Below, one piece after another: positions 16,660 to 24,413 of a stretch of 35,730 nt of DNA. The DNA is from Bacteroidales bacterium (GTDB taxonomy: Bacteria; Bacteroidota; Bacteroidia; Bacteroidales; Tenuifilaceae), in assembly GCA_017454165.1 (NCBI GenBank), contig JAFTDN010000166.1, forward strand, positions 1-35,730, read 5' to 3'. Positions within the stretch are counted from its first letter, which is position 1. Every line of letters begins with the position of its first letter. The notes beneath the pieces were generated by a model. It was not told where the DNA came from and searched no databases. It was given only the letters and a program-made list of their open reading frames with translations. A program made the translations under genes and the position numbers.

Positions 16660-18261
16660 TCAGAAGCCGCGCCACAGGTTGTGCCAGTATTCGGCCTCGA
16701 GCTCGGCCCAGCGGGCCGATGTTTGGTGCAGCATGTCGCGGGTGTAGCGGTTGATGAGGGCGGTGGCCTCATCGGCCTTGCCATCGGCCATGAGCTGGGC
16801 CACGGTGCGCTCGAGTTGGGCTGTGCCATCGGCCACCATGCGCTCGAAGTGCGCCACCTCATCGAGCATACCCTGCTTGGTGCTCTGCCACTGCACTGTG
16901 GCCAGCCTGTTGGCGCGGCGGTAGGACCATAGCGGGGTCTCGGGGCGGTACTGCTTTTGCCCGCATAGGGCAAAGCTGGGCGGGAGCTGTGTGCAGCCGC
17001 TGTAGATGGGGATGCGGGGACTTTGGCCGGGGTTGTCGAATGAGAACCACGCTAGGCCGCCCAGTTGGTCGGGCAGCCAGCTGCGCAGCTGTATGATGTG
17101 CGAGTAGGAGCACCAGGCCACGGCCACGGTGCGTTGGAATGTTACAGCGTTGGGTTTGAGTGCGTTGTATAGGTTGCGGGTTTCGGTGGTGAGCCAGGGG
17201 TTGGCCGTGGGCGATTTCACCATCTCCTTCACCTTTTTGCCGTTCACGGTGCGCTGCTGCTCCACCTTTAGGTTCTGTGTCATGTCGTAGGGGGTACCCT
17301 CGTAGGTCTCGCGGTACAGGGCCATCACATCGTGCACCGACACCTTTTTGTCGGGCTTCACCGAGAAGGGCAGTTCGGCCATATCCATGCTGAGCTTAAG
17401 CGATGGGGCCAATTTGTTGAGTATGAAGTACTCGCGCACCATGAATGGTTTTTTGCGGTCGCCGAAGGCCTTCCAGAACTTGAATGGCTGCTTGCCGTCC
17501 CACAGTCCGAGACGCTTGGCCACGTCCTGCACGTTGGCCGAGGCCATGAAGTGCTCGGGGTCATCGGTTCTAAGCTCGCCTATCCTGCTGATATTGGCCG
17601 ACACGCCCACGTGCCCTTCGGGGATGCGCTGGGCGGCCCACACGCCGCCTATGCGGTCGGGGCCTTCGCCGAACATCTCGAGGTGCCACACCTCGTTTTT
17701 GTCGGCAATGGTGAGGCATTCGCCGTAGTCGGCGTAGCCGTATTGCTCTATCAGCTGACCTATGAGCTTTATGGCCTCGCGGGCTGTGGTGCAGCGCTGC
17801 AGCGCTATGCGCTGAAGCTCTTCCACCAGGAACATGGCCTTGGGGTTCACCAGGGTGTCGGCCCCCACAATGGTGGTTTCGCCTATGGCCAGCTGGTGCT
17901 CATTGAGGCAGGGGTAGGCCGTGTTCAGGAAGGCGTACACGTGCCCCACCTGGGGGATGGTGCCCGCCTGCGTTACGTTGCGGTGGTCGTAGGGCGTTTC
18001 GGTCTTGAGCAGCCCTTTGTATATGGCCGTGACGGTGTCGCGGGGGTAGTCGCGGGCGGGCTCAACGGTGAGCCATGTGCGGTAGCGGCCATCGCAGCTG
18101 TGGCTGGTGATTACAGAGCCATCGGTGCTGGCCCCCTTGCTCACCATGATGCTGGTGCAGCTTTGGCCGAAGTGCTCATCGTGGGATTGCTGTGCGACGC
18201 CGCGCCAGGGCCATGCCATGAGGGCCGAGGCGAGCAGCAGTAGGGCGGTGCGCTGTTTCAT
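16660..18261 (-). CDS. Peptidase family C69 dipeptidase, exported
   Basis: A 533-residue protein of the PepD/C69 N-terminal-nucleophile hydrolase family, which cleaves dipeptides. A signal peptide (residues about 1-24, ending near GVAQQ) precedes the catalytic Cys35 in GQSCTSIMVSKGASTDGSV, the family motif. This implies removal of the leader to expose the nucleophile or a nearby processing event. Further typical segments are YGECLTIADKNEVWHLEMFGEGP, RIPEGHVGVSANISRI and SYSHIIQLRSWLP. The ATG at 18261 is chosen because it opens the signal peptide and lies downstream of a TATATTTG box; an upstream in-frame ATG at 18309 would precede that promoter. Probably assimilates peptides in the periplasm. 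Confidence 0.9.
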   Translation of the reverse strand: MKQRTALLLLASALMAWPWRGVAQQSHDEHFGQSCTSIMVSKGASTDGSVITSHSCDGRYRTWLTVEPARDYPRDTVTAIYKGLLKTETPYDHRNVTQAGTIPQVGHVYAFLNTAYPCLNEHQLAIGETTIVGADTLVNPKAMFLVEELQRIALQRCTTAREAIKLIGQLIEQYGYADYGECLTIADKNEVWHLEMFGEGPDRIGGVWAAQRIPEGHVGVSANISRIGELRTDDPEHFMASANVQDVAKRLGLWDGKQPFKFWKAFGDRKKPFMVREYFILNKLAPSLKLSMDMAELPFSVKPDKKVSVHDVMALYRETYEGTPYDMTQNLKVEQQRTVNGKKVKEMVKSPTANPWLTTETRNLYNALKPNAVTFQRTVAVAWCSYSHIIQLRSWLPDQLGGLAWFSFDNPGQSPRIPIYSGCTQLPPSFALCGQKQYRPETPLWSYRRANRLATVQWQSTKQGMLDEVAHFERMVADGTAQLERTVAQLMADGKADEATALINRYTRDMLHQTSARWAELEAEYWHNLWRGF

Positions 18262-18287
18262 TTTGCGTTTGCTGATTTGTTTGCGGG

Positions 18288-18295
18288 CAAATATA
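18288..18295 (-). promoter_or_regulatory. -7 element of the C69 dipeptidase gene
   Basis: TATATTTG on the minus strand matches TAnnTTTG and ends 26 bp before the ATG at 18261. Confidence 0.5.
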
Positions 18296-18338
18296 GCTAA
18301 AAATGGCATGTTGCCGCGAGGTGGTGGAGACTTCTGTT

Positions 18339-18356
18339 GGTTAAATATAATTAACC
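18339..18356. promoter_or_regulatory. AT-rich palindrome in the divergent spacer
   Basis: GGTTAA (18339-18344) and TTAACC (18351-18356) form an inverted repeat with a 6-bp AT core between the C69 gene and the divergent carboxypeptidase-regulatory-like gene. It could be an operator; nothing else supports this. Confidence 0.25.
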
Positions 18357-18397
18357 ATGGGGCTGCTCCGCGCTAATTTGGTAACTTGCGCGGCGTT

Positions 18398-19324
18398 ATG
18401 AACATGGGCCGAAAGGTGAACATAGCCGCCATCCTGCTCGTGCTGCAGGTTGCCCCCATGCTGATGTGGGCGCAAGGGCCATTGTGGCGGCAGCCTCGCT
18501 ACGAGGCCGCGAGCGCTGTGCCCCGCGCCCTGCTGCAGCCCTTCGGGGTCGATACCATGCGCATCAGCTTCGATGCGCTGTCCGGCACCCGCATGGTGCG
18601 CTACGTGCTGGTGGACGTGGCCAACAATCAGCCCGTGGGGCTGGCCCACGTGGTGAACCTGAACAAGCGCGTGGGCGTGGTGAGCAGCATGAAGGGGCAG
18701 CTCGTCATCCCGGTGAGCTTCGGCGACAGCCTCTACATCTCGGCCCTGGGCTACGAACCTGTGCGCCTGCTGGCCTTCGGCCTGCACACTGGCGACACCG
18801 TGGGGCATCGCATAGCCCTGCAGCCCAAGGCCTACGAGATTGAGGCGGTGGAGGTGGTGAGCCTGGGCCCCTACAGCCGATTTCTGAAGTCGGTGGTGCG
18901 GCTCAACCTGCCCTACACCGAGCAGGAGAAGCTGCAGCGGCGGCTGCTGGAGTACGCCAAAAACGCCAAGCCCGACAAGCGCGCCCCGCTGCCCACCGCA
19001 GGGCCCCCAACCGATGGTGGCGCGGGGATTGCCATGAACTTTGGCCTCGACTGGACTGCCAAGCAGAACATCAAGGTTACCAAGGCCCGAAAGAGGGAGC
19101 GGGAGCAAGATGCTATATACCAGAAGTTTAACCCCGAAAAGGTGCAGCAGCTCACGGGGCTGAGCGGCGACTCGCTGCTGCGCTTTATAAATCACATATC
19201 GCTCGCCGATGAGTATTTGCTCGAAACGCCTGAGTACGAGATATGCGTTCGCATACTCGACTCGCTGCGCACCTTTCGCGCTGCGCCGCTTGCTGCGCCC
19301 AGTTCCAGCGGGGGGCAGCCGTAG
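18398..19324 (+). CDS. Exported carboxypeptidase-regulatory-like domain protein
   Basis: A 308-residue protein with a signal peptide (residues about 1-27, ending near MWAQG). A segment at about residues 65-140 (RYVLVDVANNQPVGLAHVVNLNKRVG, then ISALGYEPVRL) resembles the carboxypeptidase D regulatory-like beta-sandwich common in Bacteroidetes surface proteins. The C-terminal half is charged and mostly helical, with a Pro/Ala/Ser-rich tail. No enzymatic motif is visible. The ATG at 18398 is chosen over an in-frame TTG at 18386. A very long minus-strand frame covers the same DNA but lacks any family resemblance. Function unknown. Confidence 0.65.
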   Translation: MNMGRKVNIAAILLVLQVAPMLMWAQGPLWRQPRYEAASAVPRALLQPFGVDTMRISFDALSGTRMVRYVLVDVANNQPVGLAHVVNLNKRVGVVSSMKGQLVIPVSFGDSLYISALGYEPVRLLAFGLHTGDTVGHRIALQPKAYEIEAVEVVSLGPYSRFLKSVVRLNLPYTEQEKLQRRLLEYAKNAKPDKRAPLPTAGPPTDGGAGIAMNFGLDWTAKQNIKVTKARKREREQDAIYQKFNPEKVQQLTGLSGDSLLRFINHISLADEYLLETPEYEICVRILDSLRTFRAAPLAAPSSSGGQP

Positions 19325-19381
19325 CGTAAAAAGTGTTGAACTTACCACGAGATGGATTGATCGTGTTGCGGGCCGCCCGCC

Positions 19382-19389
19382 TAATTTTG
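19382..19389 (+). promoter_or_regulatory. Possible -7 element of the cyclophilin-like gene
   Basis: TAATTTTG matches TAnnTTTG and lies only 8 bp before the ATG at 19398, so transcription from it would give an almost leaderless mRNA. A TTG at 19357-19359 is about 22 bp upstream. Confidence 0.35.
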
Positions 19390-19397
19390 CTATCGGA

Positions 19398-19880
19398 ATG
19401 CTGCGCACCCTCATCAAATCGATCCCAGCCATGCTGCTGCTCATCACACTGCTCGCCTCGAGCAAATGCGCCGAGGGGCCTGGGCTACAGCCCGAGCCAT
19501 CCGCGCCCACGGACACCAGCGCAACGCCCACCGCGATGTTCATCGCGGTGAGCGATGGCTCGCGCACGGTGGTGTTCCGCCTCAACGGTACGCCTGTGGC
19601 ACGGTCGCTCTACGACCAGCTGCCCATCGAGGTGCCCGTGTCGGACTATAGCACCAACGAGAAGGTGTTCAGCCCACCCGCGCCGCTCAGCACCATCGGG
19701 GGTATTGAGTCCGATTGCCCCGTGGGCACCATGGCCTACTTCGCGCCCTGGCGCAACGTGGCCATGTACTACGGCCCCGCCAGCCGCTACAGCGGGCTGT
19801 ACATCGTGGGCGAGGCCACCGAGGGCGTTGAGCACATAGCGGCACTTGCCGGCACCATAAGAGTAACCCAACATCAATGA
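19398..19880 (+). CDS. Cyclophilin-like fold protein, exported
   Basis: A 160-residue protein with a hydrophobic N-terminal export signal (residues about 8-22) and a Cys24 in a poor lipobox, then a domain matching the small cyclophilin-like fold family of Bacteroidetes and other bacteria. Matching segments are MFIAVSDGSRTVVFRLNGTPVA, LYDQLPIEVPVSDYSTNEKVF, DCPVGTMAYFAPWRNVAMYYG and SGLYIVGEATEGVEHI. Family members are not shown to be prolyl isomerases. It ends 4 bp before the alpha/beta hydrolase gene, so the two are probably co-transcribed. The start is chosen because it opens the signal sequence; the in-frame region upstream overlaps the preceding gene. Confidence 0.75.
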   Translation: MLRTLIKSIPAMLLLITLLASSKCAEGPGLQPEPSAPTDTSATPTAMFIAVSDGSRTVVFRLNGTPVARSLYDQLPIEVPVSDYSTNEKVFSPPAPLSTIGGIESDCPVGTMAYFAPWRNVAMYYGPASRYSGLYIVGEATEGVEHIAALAGTIRVTQHQ

Positions 19881-19884
19881 ATTT

Positions 19885-20946
19885 ATGAACACAGCAACTA
19901 GGACGCTTGCAGCTGCGGCCCTTGTGGCTCTTGCAGCCGCGGCCTGTCAAAACGCCAACCAACAACAAGCCAACGATATGCACACGCTGAAGCTAACGCA
20001 GGAGTGGGACAAGACCTTTGCCCTGAGCGATAAGGTGTCCCATAGCAAAATTACGTTCCACAACCGCTACGGCATCACGCTGGCCGCCGACATGTACGTG
20101 CCCCGCAGCGCTCAGGGGGCGATGCCCGCCATAGCCGTGAGCGGCCCTTTTGGCGCGGTAAAGGAGCAGTGCTCGGGGCTGTACGCCCAGCAGCTGGCCG
20201 AGCGCGGATTTATCACCATCGCATTCGACCCCTCGTTCACCGGCGAGAGCGGCGGCGAGCCGCGCCGCATGGCCTCGCCCGACATCAACACCGAGGACTT
20301 CTGCGCCGCCGTCGATTTCTTGGTCACCCATCCGCAGGTTGATGCCCAGCGCGTGGGCATTCTGGGCATTTGCGGCTGGGGCGGGCTGGCTCTGAACGCC
20401 GCCGCCCTCGACACCCGCATCAAGGCCACCGTGGCCTCCACCATGTACGACATGAGCCGCGTGAACGCCCGTGGCTACTTCGACTCCATGGATGCCGATG
20501 CCCGCCACGATGCCCGCCAGGCCTTGGCCGCGCAGCGCACCGCCGACTACAGCAGCGGCTCGTATCAGCGCGCTGGCGGCGTGGTGGACCCCCTCCCCGC
20601 CGATGCTCCGTGGTTTGTGAAGGACTACCACGCCTACTACAAAACCAAGCGCGGTTACCATCCGCGCAGCGGCAACTCCAACGATGGATGGAACACCAAT
20701 GGGTGCATGTCGTTCATGAATCAGCCCATCATGGCCTACGCCGATGAGATTCGCAGCGCGGTGCTGCTGGTGCATGGCGAGAAAGCCCACAGCTGCTATT
20801 TCAGCAAGGATGCCTACGCCCAGCTCAAGGGCGACAATAAGGAGCTGCTGCTGATTCCCGATGCCGTGCACACCGACCTGTACGACAACCTCGACCTTAT
20901 CCCATTCGACCGTATTGCTGGCTTCTTTAATGATAATATGAAGTAG
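19885..20946 (+). CDS. Alpha/beta hydrolase lipoprotein with Cys nucleophile
   Basis: A 353-residue exported lipoprotein (lipobox ending at Cys21) with an alpha/beta-hydrolase fold. The nucleophile elbow reads GILGICGWGG, placing Cys163 where serine hydrolases have Ser, as in dienelactone hydrolases. The conserved AFDPSFTGESGG loop, LLVHGEKAHSCYF and the C-terminal DAVHTDLYD (His329) complete the pattern. The substrate is unknown. In Bacteroidales such hydrolases often occur with cyclophilin-like fold proteins, flavodoxins and aldo/keto reductases; here only the cyclophilin-like partner is present, 4 bp upstream. A strong terminator follows the stop. Confidence 0.82.
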   Translation: MNTATRTLAAAALVALAAAACQNANQQQANDMHTLKLTQEWDKTFALSDKVSHSKITFHNRYGITLAADMYVPRSAQGAMPAIAVSGPFGAVKEQCSGLYAQQLAERGFITIAFDPSFTGESGGEPRRMASPDINTEDFCAAVDFLVTHPQVDAQRVGILGICGWGGLALNAAALDTRIKATVASTMYDMSRVNARGYFDSMDADARHDARQALAAQRTADYSSGSYQRAGGVVDPLPADAPWFVKDYHAYYKTKRGYHPRSGNSNDGWNTNGCMSFMNQPIMAYADEIRSAVLLVHGEKAHSCYFSKDAYAQLKGDNKELLLIPDAVHTDLYDNLDLIPFDRIAGFFNDNMK

Positions 20947-20965
20947 TGCTCTGCGTTTTGGGAGC

Positions 20966-20999
20966 TATGAGCGCGGCCTTGGGCTGCGCTCATATTTTT
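20966..20999 (+). terminator. Rho-independent terminator of the hydrolase gene
   Basis: TATGAGCGCGGCC (20966-20978) pairs with GGCTGCGCTCATA (20982-20994), one G-U pair included, around a 3-nt loop, and is followed by TTTTTG. It lies 19 bp after the hydrolase stop and before the convergent DUF4421 gene. Confidence 0.8.
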
Positions 21000-21016
21000 G
21001 GTGTGCACGAGGAGCG

Positions 21017-22009
21017 CTAGAACCTGATGCCCAGCGTGAGCTGGCCCTGCCATCGGGTGTTGGTGAACTGGATATGCTCGGAGTTGCCGTAGATGGCGTT
21101 GTGCAGCCTGGAGGTGAGGCCGATGAACCATCGAGCTGTGCTACGCACTGCGCTGAGGTTTAGCGTATTCACTATATTTGGGAAGCTATCGTTGATGTAA
21201 ACCCGCTCTCCGCTCACGAAAAGGCGGTTGAATGATGCGAAGGCGATGCTCGTCAGGGCCGAGAAGTGCAGCAGCCAACCATGGCGCAGCGCGAAACTGT
21301 GCCCGTAGCCCCCGCCAAGGCAGAATAGGTTGGTGTAGAGCTGGGTTTTTCCGCTGCCGAGCAGCGGCAGGGAGTCTATGTGCGTGTAGCAGTTGCGTAT
21401 GGACACGCTCAGGAACGGGCTGCCCGCGCTGCGCCTCTGGATGTAGGTTTGGCTATAGGCTGCGGGGAACGAGAAGCGGCGGTGGCTGAAGGCGTAGTAG
21501 GCATCGAAGTCGCACGAGAGGTCGGTAGCGCCGCCCTGTGGGATTTCGGCCCACAGGCGGCTGAGGTTCTGCGTGATGCTCCCGGTCATGGAGGTGGAGT
21601 AGCGAATGGTGGCCTCCATGCCCAGCCGGTTGCCAAACATCGACACCGACAGCTCGCGGTCGTCGGTGCGGTTGACATTGACGATGGGCAGCGATATGGA
21701 TAGCCCCCTATAGGCCAGCGCTAGGCTCTGCCTAAAGTGCGGCTTGGTCATGAGCCGCAGGTCGGCCCCCTGGCTGCCATTATGTTGAGACATGCCGAAT
21801 CCGCTGGCCGTTAGCCCCGACATCGTGCTGAGCGTCCAGCACTGCTTGGGCCGCTGCATGTAGGCCGTGTCGATGCCATCGGCTCGTTCCCAGCGGGCTG
21901 TCAGCCGCTGGTTTATCCTATGCACCCAGCCCTGCCGCTCTTGTCCATGCATTAGCAGGGACGGTATGCATAGGCAGAGGGAGATTAGCAACGTTTTGTG
22001 GAGCGGCAT
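21017..22009 (-). CDS. DUF4421-like outer-membrane beta-barrel protein
   Basis: A 330-residue protein with a signal peptide (residues about 1-22, ending LLMHGQ). The mature part is made of amphipathic beta-strands with aromatic girdles and ends in LTLGIRF, a C-terminal Phe typical of outer-membrane barrels. The N-terminal part (RINQRLTARWERADGIDTAYMQRPKQCWTL) resembles the Bacteroidetes DUF4421 family, where a similar DTxY segment follows the signal. Function unknown. It is a single-gene unit with a TACATTTG -7 box at 22032-22039 and is convergent with the hydrolase gene. Confidence 0.75.
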   Translation of the reverse strand: MPLHKTLLISLCLCIPSLLMHGQERQGWVHRINQRLTARWERADGIDTAYMQRPKQCWTLSTMSGLTASGFGMSQHNGSQGADLRLMTKPHFRQSLALAYRGLSISLPIVNVNRTDDRELSVSMFGNRLGMEATIRYSTSMTGSITQNLSRLWAEIPQGGATDLSCDFDAYYAFSHRRFSFPAAYSQTYIQRRSAGSPFLSVSIRNCYTHIDSLPLLGSGKTQLYTNLFCLGGGYGHSFALRHGWLLHFSALTSIAFASFNRLFVSGERVYINDSFPNIVNTLNLSAVRSTARWFIGLTSRLHNAIYGNSEHIQFTNTRWQGQLTLGIRF

Positions 22010-22031
22010 TTGGGGAGGTGTGAGCGGCCCG

Positions 22032-22039
22032 CAAATGTA
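22032..22039 (-). promoter_or_regulatory. -7 element of the DUF4421 gene
   Basis: TACATTTG on the minus strand matches TAnnTTTG, 22 bp upstream of the ATG at 22009. Confidence 0.5.
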
Positions 22040-22168
22040 GCAAAAATTGTGGTTGCTAAGGATTTACGTTGTAAATTCTAGCAGTACATTGAGCTGCATG
22101 GCCACTGGTGTTTTGGCTAGCAGGGTATCGGTGTGTTTTTCAGCGGCATTGTTGATGGAATGCTGTAA

Positions 22169-22213
22169 AACACCCCCAAAGGCCCCGCAATATGTGGGGC
22201 CTTTGGGGGTGTT
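22169..22213 (-). terminator. Strong hairpin downstream of the frameshifted lipoprotein gene
   Basis: AACACCCCCAAAGGCCCC (22169-22186) pairs perfectly with GGGGCCTTTGGGGGTGTT (22196-22213) around a 9-nt loop. On the minus strand the stem ends in GTGTTTTA, a short U-run, so it should end transcription of the gene whose stop is at 22268. Confidence 0.75.
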
Positions 22214-22267
22214 CATCACCGCTCAGTTTATGGGCATTTTACGCTTATGGGAGAGGTGCTATAGGAA

Positions 22268-23041
22268 TCAATCCAAACTGTCGAAGCCTAGGCCGCTGTA
22301 GTTGCCCGTGTTGAATTTTAAGGTTTCAGTTCTCTTTAGGCTTGTGGTGCGCTCGTAGTCGTGGAAGAATACTAACGTATTTGTGGTGCGATGTTGTTGG
22401 TTATCTGGCTTATAGCCCCATGTTACGGTGGCATCCACTTTCATTGTCCTGCTGCACCAATACCATGCACCTAGTGTACGTTTGTAGGGTCGGGCCAATA
22501 GCTCGCACGAAGAACGAATTGGATCCGAGGTTATTAATATTCGTGCTCTGAGCCTATTATTCCCATTGGTCGAGTGCCATTGGTGCTCTGTGCCCTGACA
22601 GGCTGATGATTTAGCACCAAAATCAATGGTTTTAGAGATTATGTTCACCTGCTCCATTCTGCCGATATGGGCGGGGCAGTCTTCTAGGCATTGCAGCTTG
22701 GCCACCTGTTGCAGGTTGCGGCGGTGGGCCTTGAAAGTGCCGTTCTCGAACACCTTGGCCGCGGTGTCGCCTATGATTGCCAGCCCATCGCGGTTGATGA
22801 GGTAGCGGGCGGGGTGGCTGTGGAAGCGTGTTTCGAGCGTCAGCTCGCTATCCTCGTCCACCACCAGCTGTAGGAGGTCGCTGTTGTCGGCCACCAGCTG
22901 GTGGAAGTCGGCTGCATCGTTGTAGCTGTCGAAGTCGACGGATTCGTAGAAGCGTTCGCTTTCGGACCCAATTGAGATGTATCCCCTCTGGGCCTCGTAT
23001 GCCTCGCGTTCGCCCTGCGGCATGTTGGCCACGGTGGTCAT
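22268..23041 (-). CDS. Unrecognised lipoprotein body, detached from its signal peptide by a frameshift
   Basis: The open frame from the ATG at 23041 encodes 257 residues, but the same frame is open further upstream and reads NEAPQNQAPAIAEAIPHF before the Met, a typical post-lipobox linker. The lipoprotein signal that should precede it lies in another frame (23118-23195). The visible protein is acidic at the start (FYESVDFDSYNDAADFHQLV), then YLINRDGLAIIGDTAAKVF, and ends in a Trp/Tyr-rich beta region with several Cys. The layout resembles Bacteroides lipoproteins of unknown function (DUF4848-like architecture is a weak guess). Without the signal the product would stay in the cytoplasm. Base composition looks less GC-rich than the neighbours. 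Confidence 0.55.
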   Translation of the reverse strand: MTTVANMPQGEREAYEAQRGYISIGSESERFYESVDFDSYNDAADFHQLVADNSDLLQLVVDEDSELTLETRFHSHPARYLINRDGLAIIGDTAAKVFENGTFKAHRRNLQQVAKLQCLEDCPAHIGRMEQVNIISKTIDFGAKSSACQGTEHQWHSTNGNNRLRARILITSDPIRSSCELLARPYKRTLGAWYWCSRTMKVDATVTWGYKPDNQQHRTTNTLVFFHDYERTTSLKRTETLKFNTGNYSGLGFDSLD

Positions 23042-23117
23042 TGCTTGGGCGAACTCCTCTTCGGAAGCGAAGTGAGGAATGGCCTCTGCAATCGCAGGGG
23101 CTTGGTTTTGAGGAGCT

Positions 23118-23195
23118 TCATTCGTTGTTCTTGCACGATGGCATCAGCAGTGCGGCCATCAGCGTGGTTGTTGGAATGAGTTTTTTGTAACTAAT
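23118..23195 (-). pseudogene. Out-of-frame lipoprotein signal peptide of the gene at 22268-23041
   Basis: Read from an ATT at 23195 the minus strand encodes (I/M)SYKKLIPTTTLMAALLM followed by PSCKNNE and a TGA at 23120-23118: a classic lysine start, hydrophobic core and lipid-acceptor-like Cys. Skipping one base at about 23120-23122 joins it to the downstream frame (NEAPQNQAP). Where ATG would be expected there is ATT, and no other ATG exists in this frame upstream of the hydrophobic core. Either the gene is broken twice, ATT is used as a rare start, or there are sequence errors. Confidence 0.6.
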
Positions 23196-23243
23196 TGTAA
23201 TTTAATTAATTGCGCTTGTTGCTTTGAGCTGTTGTTCATGACG

Positions 23244-23274
23244 CAAAATTGGGGTATTTTGTGTTAGCGGCAAA
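23244..23274 (-). promoter_or_regulatory. Promoter-like -33/-7 pair upstream of the frameshifted lipoprotein gene
   Basis: On the minus strand TTTG (23274-23271) is followed after 19 bp by CAATTTTG (23251-23244), one mismatch to TAnnTTTG. It would start transcription about 40 nt before the signal-peptide start, through an AT-rich leader. Confidence 0.45.
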
Positions 23275-23356
23275 ATTTTGTCGCGGGCTCTTTGCCCAAG
23301 TGTTGGAGAGCTGCGGTATGTGTTTCTGTTTCACTATGATGATAGCTGTTTGCCTA

Positions 23357-24394
23357 CTATTGCCAGCGGGGACGTATGCGAGGGTTGGTGCTCGATCTGA
23401 AGCTCATCCCGGGCATGGCGTGGCTGCGGGGCGTGGCAATGCTAAGCGTGTCGAGCAGCTGCAGCGTGGTGGCATCGAGGGCCATGTAGCGCTCGGTCTG
23501 CGGCTGCGCTATGCGCACGGTCCAGTCGAACATGTTGCCGAATATGGTCATGTTGTGCTGCTCGGGGTCGTAGCCGTCCACCCCCGTGCGCACCAGCTCG
23601 TAGCTGTCGGCCCGCAGGGCGAACAGTCGGTGGCAGCTGTCGGTGAGCAGCCCCAGCAGCTGTCGGTCGCGGAACTCGGTAACGAAAAGGTGCCGCAGTC
23701 TCACGGAGTCGGGCACTGCCACGGGTTGCACGTAGGGCCGTCCGCGCAGCTGCTTTAGGTGGAATAGCTGTTGGCGGGCGTCGAGCAGCAGCAAGCCGTT
23801 GTCGTAGTCCTTGTGGGTGCTGGGGTTGCCCGCCACGTAGCGGGGAGGGAAGGCGAATCCCTTGGCGGTCAGCGCCTTGGTGTAGCGCAGGCTCTTGTCG
23901 GGGTCGATGGTGTTCGATGTCATGTCGACAAACTCCACGCCCTGCGCGGTGAAACGCATCACATCGGAGGGCATCTCCAGCTCGGCGCGGCGGGGCATGG
24001 CCTCCTGCAAGAAATAGAGCGGCACACGGGGGGCGTTGATGTCGGCGGCCATGGCGCGAAAATTAAAATTCGTCCGTTGCACATCGTGCGGAGCCACAGG
24101 CTGCCCCATCAGGGTGTCGGGCCAGCGGCCATTCGACACCAGCAGGCGCATGTAGAACGTGGGTAGCAAACTGTCGGTCTGCGCCTCGGTGTAGCGGTTG
24201 TTGTGGCGGTCGCGGCGTACATGTCCGTTGGCCTCAGAATATTCGACGAGCAAAAAATCGTGCAGCAAAGAGCTATACAGCACAAATGGGGTTTTGTTTG
24301 GACGCGCAAACAAAAAATTATAAGCCCACGGCAATGCCCATAATATCATGAATACAATGAGCAATGATAGATATATTTGGCTGAAACGTTTCAT
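23357..24394 (-). CDS. DUF4857-like single-pass membrane protein
   Basis: A 345-residue protein with one N-terminal membrane segment (residues about 7-28, LLIVFMILWALPWAYNFLF) and a large beta-rich exterior part with repeated short strand units (LLLLDARQQLFHLKQLRGRPYVQPV, LRHLFVTEFRDRQLLGLLTD). It resembles the Bacteroidales DUF4857 family, found next to ABC transporter genes as here: it follows the permease gene after 19 bp. It may be an accessory subunit of that transporter facing the periplasm. It is the last gene of the eight-gene operon; no clear terminator was seen between its stop and 23275. Confidence 0.65.
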   Translation of the reverse strand: MKRFSQIYLSLLIVFMILWALPWAYNFLFARPNKTPFVLYSSLLHDFLLVEYSEANGHVRRDRHNNRYTEAQTDSLLPTFYMRLLVSNGRWPDTLMGQPVAPHDVQRTNFNFRAMAADINAPRVPLYFLQEAMPRRAELEMPSDVMRFTAQGVEFVDMTSNTIDPDKSLRYTKALTAKGFAFPPRYVAGNPSTHKDYDNGLLLLDARQQLFHLKQLRGRPYVQPVAVPDSVRLRHLFVTEFRDRQLLGLLTDSCHRLFALRADSYELVRTGVDGYDPEQHNMTIFGNMFDWTVRIAQPQTERYMALDATTLQLLDTLSIATPRSHAMPGMSFRSSTNPRIRPRWQ

Positions 24395-24413
24395 AAAAAT
24401 AAAAAATTATAAT

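Noticed and set aside
17332..18243. Plus-strand open frame opposite the C69 dipeptidase
   Set aside because: The minus strand encodes a full-length C69 enzyme with its catalytic Cys; the antisense frame is Val/Gly/His-rich and unlike any protein I recognise.
18341..19585. Long minus-strand open frame (414 codons) opposite the carboxypeptidase-regulatory-like gene
   Set aside because: No family resemblance and His/Gln/Gly-rich composition typical of the antisense of GC-rich genes; the plus strand has a signal peptide and a recognisable domain.
19993..20871. Minus-strand open frame opposite the alpha/beta hydrolase
   Set aside because: The hydrolase has a lipobox, catalytic motifs and a terminator; the opposite frame has none.
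22047..22301. Small plus-strand open frame in the spacer after the DUF4421 gene
   Set aside because: It runs through the 18-bp terminator stem and has no recognisable start context or domain.
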